Shown here: one piece after another, positions 59,601-64,000 of the stretch
How positions within the stretch are numbered: position 1 is the first letter of the stretch
Layout of the letters: the number at the start of each line of letters is the position of its first letter
Assembly (NCBI GenBank): GCA_033239525.1
Contig: BSYO01000026.1
Location: 3,286,001 to 3,350,000, forward strand
Direction of reading: 5' to 3'
Length of the DNA: 64,000 bases
From: Nepenthes gracilis
Taxonomy: Eukaryota > Streptophyta > Magnoliopsida > Caryophyllales > Nepenthaceae
Notes under the pieces: generated by a model
Databases searched by the model: none
Seen by the model: the letters and a program-made list of their open reading frames with translations, nothing else
Told to the model about the DNA's origin: nothing
Made by a program: the position numbers and the translations under genes

Positions 59601-62600
59601 CTTGAGTCGGTCATTTGTGTGCTTGGATATTCACATACTGAGTGTAGGACCTTTTTGCATTTTGTTCTCTGATTCTGCAGAACATGCGAGTTTATAGTGC
59701 ACTTCTGCTGCTCCTGTAACCTCATTCCTGTATTTGTACTGTAGATCTATGGTTTTTTATTCAAGCTTCATAGGTTTGCCTCGGTGCAAAAGTAATGTTG
59801 TTCCATTGTGATTCAAAGCTCACAAGTGAAACCACGGATACATCCTATCTGCAATGTGGAGATTAGGTTGTGTACAACTTTTTCTGGAACCAATAATATG
59901 GGAGCCTCATACATGGCTGTTATCTAGGTCTCTGCTTCAAGCTGAGAGACGTAGTTCCACAAACATTATGGCTACATTTGTTTGTCAGGGATGGGAATAA
60001 CTGGTCATTTTGATTTCAGTTATTCATTAAAGGATGAAAATGACTAGCTATTCCCATCCGTTCTCCATTCTTGCCAAAGGAATGCGGCTTATTATTTGAT
60101 GAGCCCCTCTACTTGTACAATTATTTTATAACCTTTATACAAAATTTTTTCCATATACAAAAGGAAAGCTTTTAGAAAAAGAGAATTTAAAGGGGCTGAC
60201 CCTCTCTATCCATTTATGGAAAGATGGTTGTAAAAAGGTTGTATATGAGTTGTATGACTGTTATTTCTCTTATTTGATTGTCTGTAAACATCACTTCCGT
60301 TTTGTAAGTGCTCTGCTATTTTTGTTATTCTATTTTGTGGAGCCTGCAGACACGTGAAGTTAACAACAGTATTTAAAGCTCAATCTCTTGTTTTCCAAAC
60401 TGTTAAAAAACATTGATTTGAATTCTGTTGGCATTTGGATCTACTTGAATTCAAAACTATCATTTTATGATTAATGGAAAGTACCCAAGAATCCTTTCAC
60501 GTATATATGAGAACAATGGGGATTGTAACAAAGTTGTTGATTTTTATCCTTACAGAATAGTAAGTTACTCTTTATTTACTTTTTGCATTTGATGCTCATT
60601 CAGTTTGTATGCCTTTATTTCTTATGCAATGCTTGCAATTCCTCTGAACCAGTATTTTTCTGAAACCTAGGAGGTAACGATCTATTGGCTGCTTCCTTGT
60701 ATTTCAGTAAACAATGATTATTGACATTGAAAAAGCAAGCTTAAGTTACAAAAATGAAATCAAATAAGCCTTTTACCCCTAGGTAGGGTCTGCTACATAG
60801 ATTCTTCACTTCCGTTTAGCTTTATTGTAGGCTGTGTCCTCTTCTAATTTGATCTTCCTCTACCTCTTATATAATAAACATTTTACAAACTCTCACATCT
60901 TCTAACAAGCACATTGGGCTGACTTTGCTTTACATGATCAAACCACTTCGAATATGTCTATCACGTTTTCCTTTTATGGGTGACATCTCAACTTTCTCCC
61001 ATATAGCATCTGGTGTTGTCAATGGCAAGATGGATGAGCTCCTAGGTTTCTCAACTTAAGCACCATGTTAACATCGAGGCGATACCTCATCAGTGAGGTA
61101 TGCCTAGGTGAGTCAAGGCAGCAAGGACCTGAGGTGCTCCCTTGAAATGTTGGGCTATTTGTTGCTCAATTCTCTTGTCTTTCTATTTTTTCATAGGAAC
61201 CCTAGTTTATAGCACTACTCCTTAGTCACTCATTATAAAGAAGATTTATCCATAGATTGAAAGGTATTTTGTAAAATTATGGATGCTTAAAATTCAATAA
61301 ATATCTCTACGTTTCAATTGCCGCAGAGATGGCCGATTAATTCATCTGGGACAATAGGGAAACAATAAAAAGATTAAGTGTGATGTGGTGATGGTGATGA
61401 GGATGATATCATTGTGATAAAACACAAAACAACGATGATTAGAATCTAGAGGATTTTTTTTATCGTAATGAATAATCCCCGCCCACCTATACTTTCTGGG
61501 TTTATGTCAAACTCCTTGTGTATGACTCTTTTTTGTATAGACCATGCACTGGATAAGTTTAGTCAAGCAGTAATAGAAATTAAACTCATAACAACAGATT
61601 CAATGGGAATGTCCTAAGTCACTTTTGCCAAACTATTTTCGCATTGAGCATTCTAGGGTTGACTTGGAATTTGAATCTCTGTCATTTCTTCTTCAATCAT
61701 TGATAAGAACTAATAAATAAGAAAACTAGAGTCAACCAAACGCCTTTTTTGCCCTCTGTTTAAGCACTTTTGCTTTGGATGCTTTACATAATATGATGAA
61801 ATCCTTAGGAACAAATTTCATTAGCTTTATGTTGATTGTGAGTGTGATGCCTGCAAATACATATAATGTCATACAGCTTATGGTTTAGATATATTTATTG
61901 TTGTTTTTAGATTAGCTTAATATATGTATATATTGCATTTCAATTAACGCCTCAGTCCTTTTCAGGAAATGCGTGGCACCTCCTGCCTCAATAAAAAGCC
62001 TTGTTGCCTTAGTTTTCCTATTGCTTTTGACAATATTGATAATGTCATTTTGAATGTTTTAGCATGTTATGATTGATTAACAGTGTTGAGAAATTATTAC
62101 CATGTTCTGATGAGAATCTGTGGGCATCAGCATTGAACATTTGAGCAAATTACGAGGATATAGTTCACAGTTAATGATGTCCACAAAAAGCAATGCTAGA
62201 AGAATGACACTGCCCAGAATCCTTGCTATTATGAAATGTCTATTGACCAAGTGGGAGCATTGATCTAAAGCTAATGGATGAAAATATCTATGTTAGTATT
62301 AGTCGCAGCCATATAGGCTCGGACATATCAGAAAATATATGCCAGTATCGGATATGTCGGTATTAGAAGACAAAAATTTGGAGTACCTTAAGCTAATAGG
62401 AAAATATCGGTAGATAGTTTAAATATCAATTTATATATTGCAATATTGTCTTGATATTAGGAAATAGCATTATTAGGAAGCCGTAATATATATACATATC
62501 GGCCGATATTATTATCTAACTAAAGTAGAGGAAGACTGGAGAGCTGGAGGGAAGATGATGATGCAGGAAGTTTTCTTTTCTTTTTGTTTTTCCCAGTAAT

Positions 62601-63384
62601 TGAAACAGGAAGTTAGAAGCGGAATAGGGTATAAATTTCCTGCATGACAGATGAGAGAGAGAGCACACGCATTAGAGAAGTTACCGATATAGAATTGGTA
62701 ATGTTTGTTGCTAAAGCAGCTTATATAAGTTCATAATTTTTCTTGTAATTGGTGTTGAGTACTATTAGGGTCTTCATATGTTTTTTCCTTCCTTATATTA
62801 CCAATGGTAAGAATTTCATCCTGATAATATAAATAGTTAGAATTATAACAACACACTAAAATGTGTTGGACCCATCATCTAGTATTAGTCCTCTAAGTTG
62901 GCAGGATAAAATCCTCATACTTATATGATAGGATTCTTAACAGTTTTCATTGCGTCAAATGCTGTCTCTCATTACGGGACATCTGTTGACCTGAGAAATT
63001 GTATGTTTCTGAGTAAACGTTTATAGCCATCCCTCGTCTTCCCAGGAATATTAGCTGAGAAGTTCATACCAATCGTTCATATTCTTTCGATTAAACCTCA
63101 CAGCTCTTTGAGTTCTATCCAATTCAGTGCTGTTTCTAACTCTTTTCTCTAAATGCGGACGCAGATCTTTTTTATGTGGAGGCTCAACTGGTCTCTTTAT
63201 CTACGGGTACTGCTTATACTACTACTATGCGCGTTCCGAAATGTCGGGTTTTATGCAAACGTCATTTTTCTTTGGCTACATGGCTTGCATCTGCTACGGT
63301 TTCTTCCTTATGCTTGGAACTGTCGGGTTTCGGGTGGCCTTGCTTTTTGTTCGCCACATATACCGGTCAATCAAATGCGAGTAA
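56657..63384 (+). CDS. Transmembrane 9 superfamily (EMP70) protein, complete, 7 exons
   Basis: Exons 56657-56808, 57598-57638, 57727-58312, 58503-58640, 58752-58908, 58994-59478 and 63165-63384 join in frame to 592 residues, the usual size of the plant TMN2/TMN3-like clade. EMP70 proteins are multi-pass proteins of Golgi/endosome membranes that act in protein sorting. Features: N-terminal signal peptide ('MAKSLVLFMVAIVLMAC'), a luminal domain ('VPLYANKVGPFHNPSETYRY', 'YFQMYYDDLPLWGF'), first membrane span after 'LEIHWFSIINSCV' (about residue 228), a cytosolic loop with 'ETGWKYIHGDVFRFP', then eight spans including 'FYPYNRGALFTALVV' and 'MAMAGFLPFSSIYIELYYIF'. It ends 'HIYRSIKCE': the terminal KxE is the known Golgi-retention type signal (KxD/E). 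All splice sites are GT-AG. The last intron is 3.7 kb. Confidence 0.95.
59974..60088. mobile_element. Small MITE with long hairpin arms (TM9SF last intron)
   Basis: The arms 'ggatgggaataactggtcat' (59,989) and 'atgactagctattcccatcc' (ending 60,059) pair with two mismatches. Outer ends 'catttgtttg' and 'ccaaaggaatg' are also roughly inverted. About 115 bp, non-coding. Confidence 0.65.
61073..61142. repeat. Decayed 'aggcg...cctagg' MITE-like fragment
   Basis: 'gaggcgatacctcatcagtg' followed by 'aggtatgcctaggtgag' and 'caaggcagcaaggacct' resembles worn copies of a common plant inverted-repeat element rich in 'aggcg' and 'cctagg'. Weak evidence. Confidence 0.3.
62275..62515 (+). repeat. 'TATCG' dispersed repeat, copy 5
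   Basis: In the last TM9SF intron. Contains 'atggatgaaaatatctatg', 'agtattagtcgcagccat', 'agtatcggatatgtcgg', 'gcaatattgtcttgatatt' and a terminal 'tatcggccgatatt'. Same block order and same strand as the copies in CCR4 introns. Confidence 0.6.
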
Positions 63385-64000
63385 GTAGAGGGCCATTTTA
63401 TATATTCCTGCAATCACGTCTGCATCCGGGATTCGTTCCACAGCTCGGCTCTAGGTTTCTGTCGTGTTGCCGGTCACGGATTCCAGTGACCAGACACCTT
63501 AGCCTTGGAGAAAGAAGAAATTACTTTCATCTTTGTTTTGGTATGTAGGATGCTCTTTGCTCTAGCCCCTCTTTTTTAATGTTGTTCTTTGAAGTCTTGA
63601 TTGCTACTAAATGGATGGTTAGTAGACTGGTTAGCTTTGTATAAGATATATTGATACTATAATACCTTGCTATCGAGTCTTCAAAGTGTCCCGACATAGC
63701 ATGCCACCGGCTGAAATGGTTCGGGCTAGGTTGTGTACAACTTACCGATTGGTTGCATAATCGAATGCCTTTTGGGGAATCATTTTCCACTTTACTCAAA
63801 AAGAGAAACTAGGAGATCGAAATTCATTCAAACCTTTTACTAATCTTCAAATTAGTGAGATTACATAATGGGATTTGGTACCATAGAGAGATGTTTTGAA
63901 ACTACTCTTTTAACTATTGTTGAAATGTTAATATATATTATAATATCTATTCATCTATCGATTCTTTTGTTGGCTCATCAATATATATAGATGTATAATA
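63385..64000 (+). other. TM9SF 3' UTR and downstream flank
   Basis: Likely 3' UTR to about 63,660, with a small stem 'ggtcac...gtgacc' at 63,463-63,482. 'aggttgtgtacaactt' (63,728-63,743) repeats a string found near 59,864 in the last intron. No further gene was recognised before the window ends. Confidence 0.45.

Noticed and set aside
1..64000. CRISPR arrays, bacterial operons, tRNA genes or intact rRNA genes
   Set aside because: None seen. The tandem repeats are LTR- or intron-borne, and the only rRNA match is a short decayed plastid fragment.

Overview
The window is AT-rich nuclear DNA from a flowering plant. Spliceosomal introns, plant-type gene families (an AP2/ERF factor, a CCR4-type deadenylase, an EMP70/TM9SF protein), many LTR retrotransposons, MITEs and a plastid-derived rRNA scrap all support this. 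Very long repeat-filled introns fit a repeat-rich, perhaps early-diverging or woody lineage, but I cannot name the species.

Three cellular genes are recognisable. (1) A CCR4-homolog-5-like deadenylase on the + strand runs from 5,895 (first visible exon) to 33,411. Its 13 visible exons span 27.5 kb, and one intron is 11.1 kb. All catalytic residues are present, and one intron is a GC-AG intron. The N-terminal exon(s) were not found. (2) An ERF transcription factor of the CRF-domain group (ERF116-119 type) lies on the - strand at 35,205-35,984. Its leader carries an intron-split 70-codon upstream ORF (37,270 to 36,056). (3) A complete seven-exon TM9SF/EMP70 gene (592 aa) lies on the + strand at 56,657-63,384.

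Most of the rest is mobile DNA. Positions 1-3,060 hold a gag-only Gypsy relic with a MITE inside it. The CCR4 introns hold two small TRIM-like LTR elements of one family (6.2-7.4 kb and 10.0-11.6 kb), decayed coding-like relics, at least five copies of a dispersed 'TATCG' repeat, two MITE copies, and a full-length but dead Ty3/Gypsy element (20,040-29,290). The 5' LTR of that Gypsy element is itself split by a 2.85-kb solo-LTR-like insertion.

The 19 kb between the ERF and TM9SF genes is a nest of retroelements. It holds a non-autonomous LTR element (38,139-42,072), a solo LTR with a perfect ATATA duplication (42,718-44,052), a solo LTR with a perfect GAACG duplication (45,815-46,161), a degenerate Tat-type Gypsy element on the - strand (about 46.3-54.9 kb) with an extra antisense gene, and another solo LTR (55,321-56,304).

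The three cellular genes share no obvious pathway: mRNA deadenylation, cytokinin/ethylene-class transcription control and endomembrane protein trafficking. The most interesting points are the intron-split uORF before the ERF gene, the catalytic-exon splice architecture of the CCR4 gene, the antisense gene of the Tat-type elements (also surviving as a relic in the non-autonomous element), and the sense-oriented 'TATCG' repeats inside both large genes.
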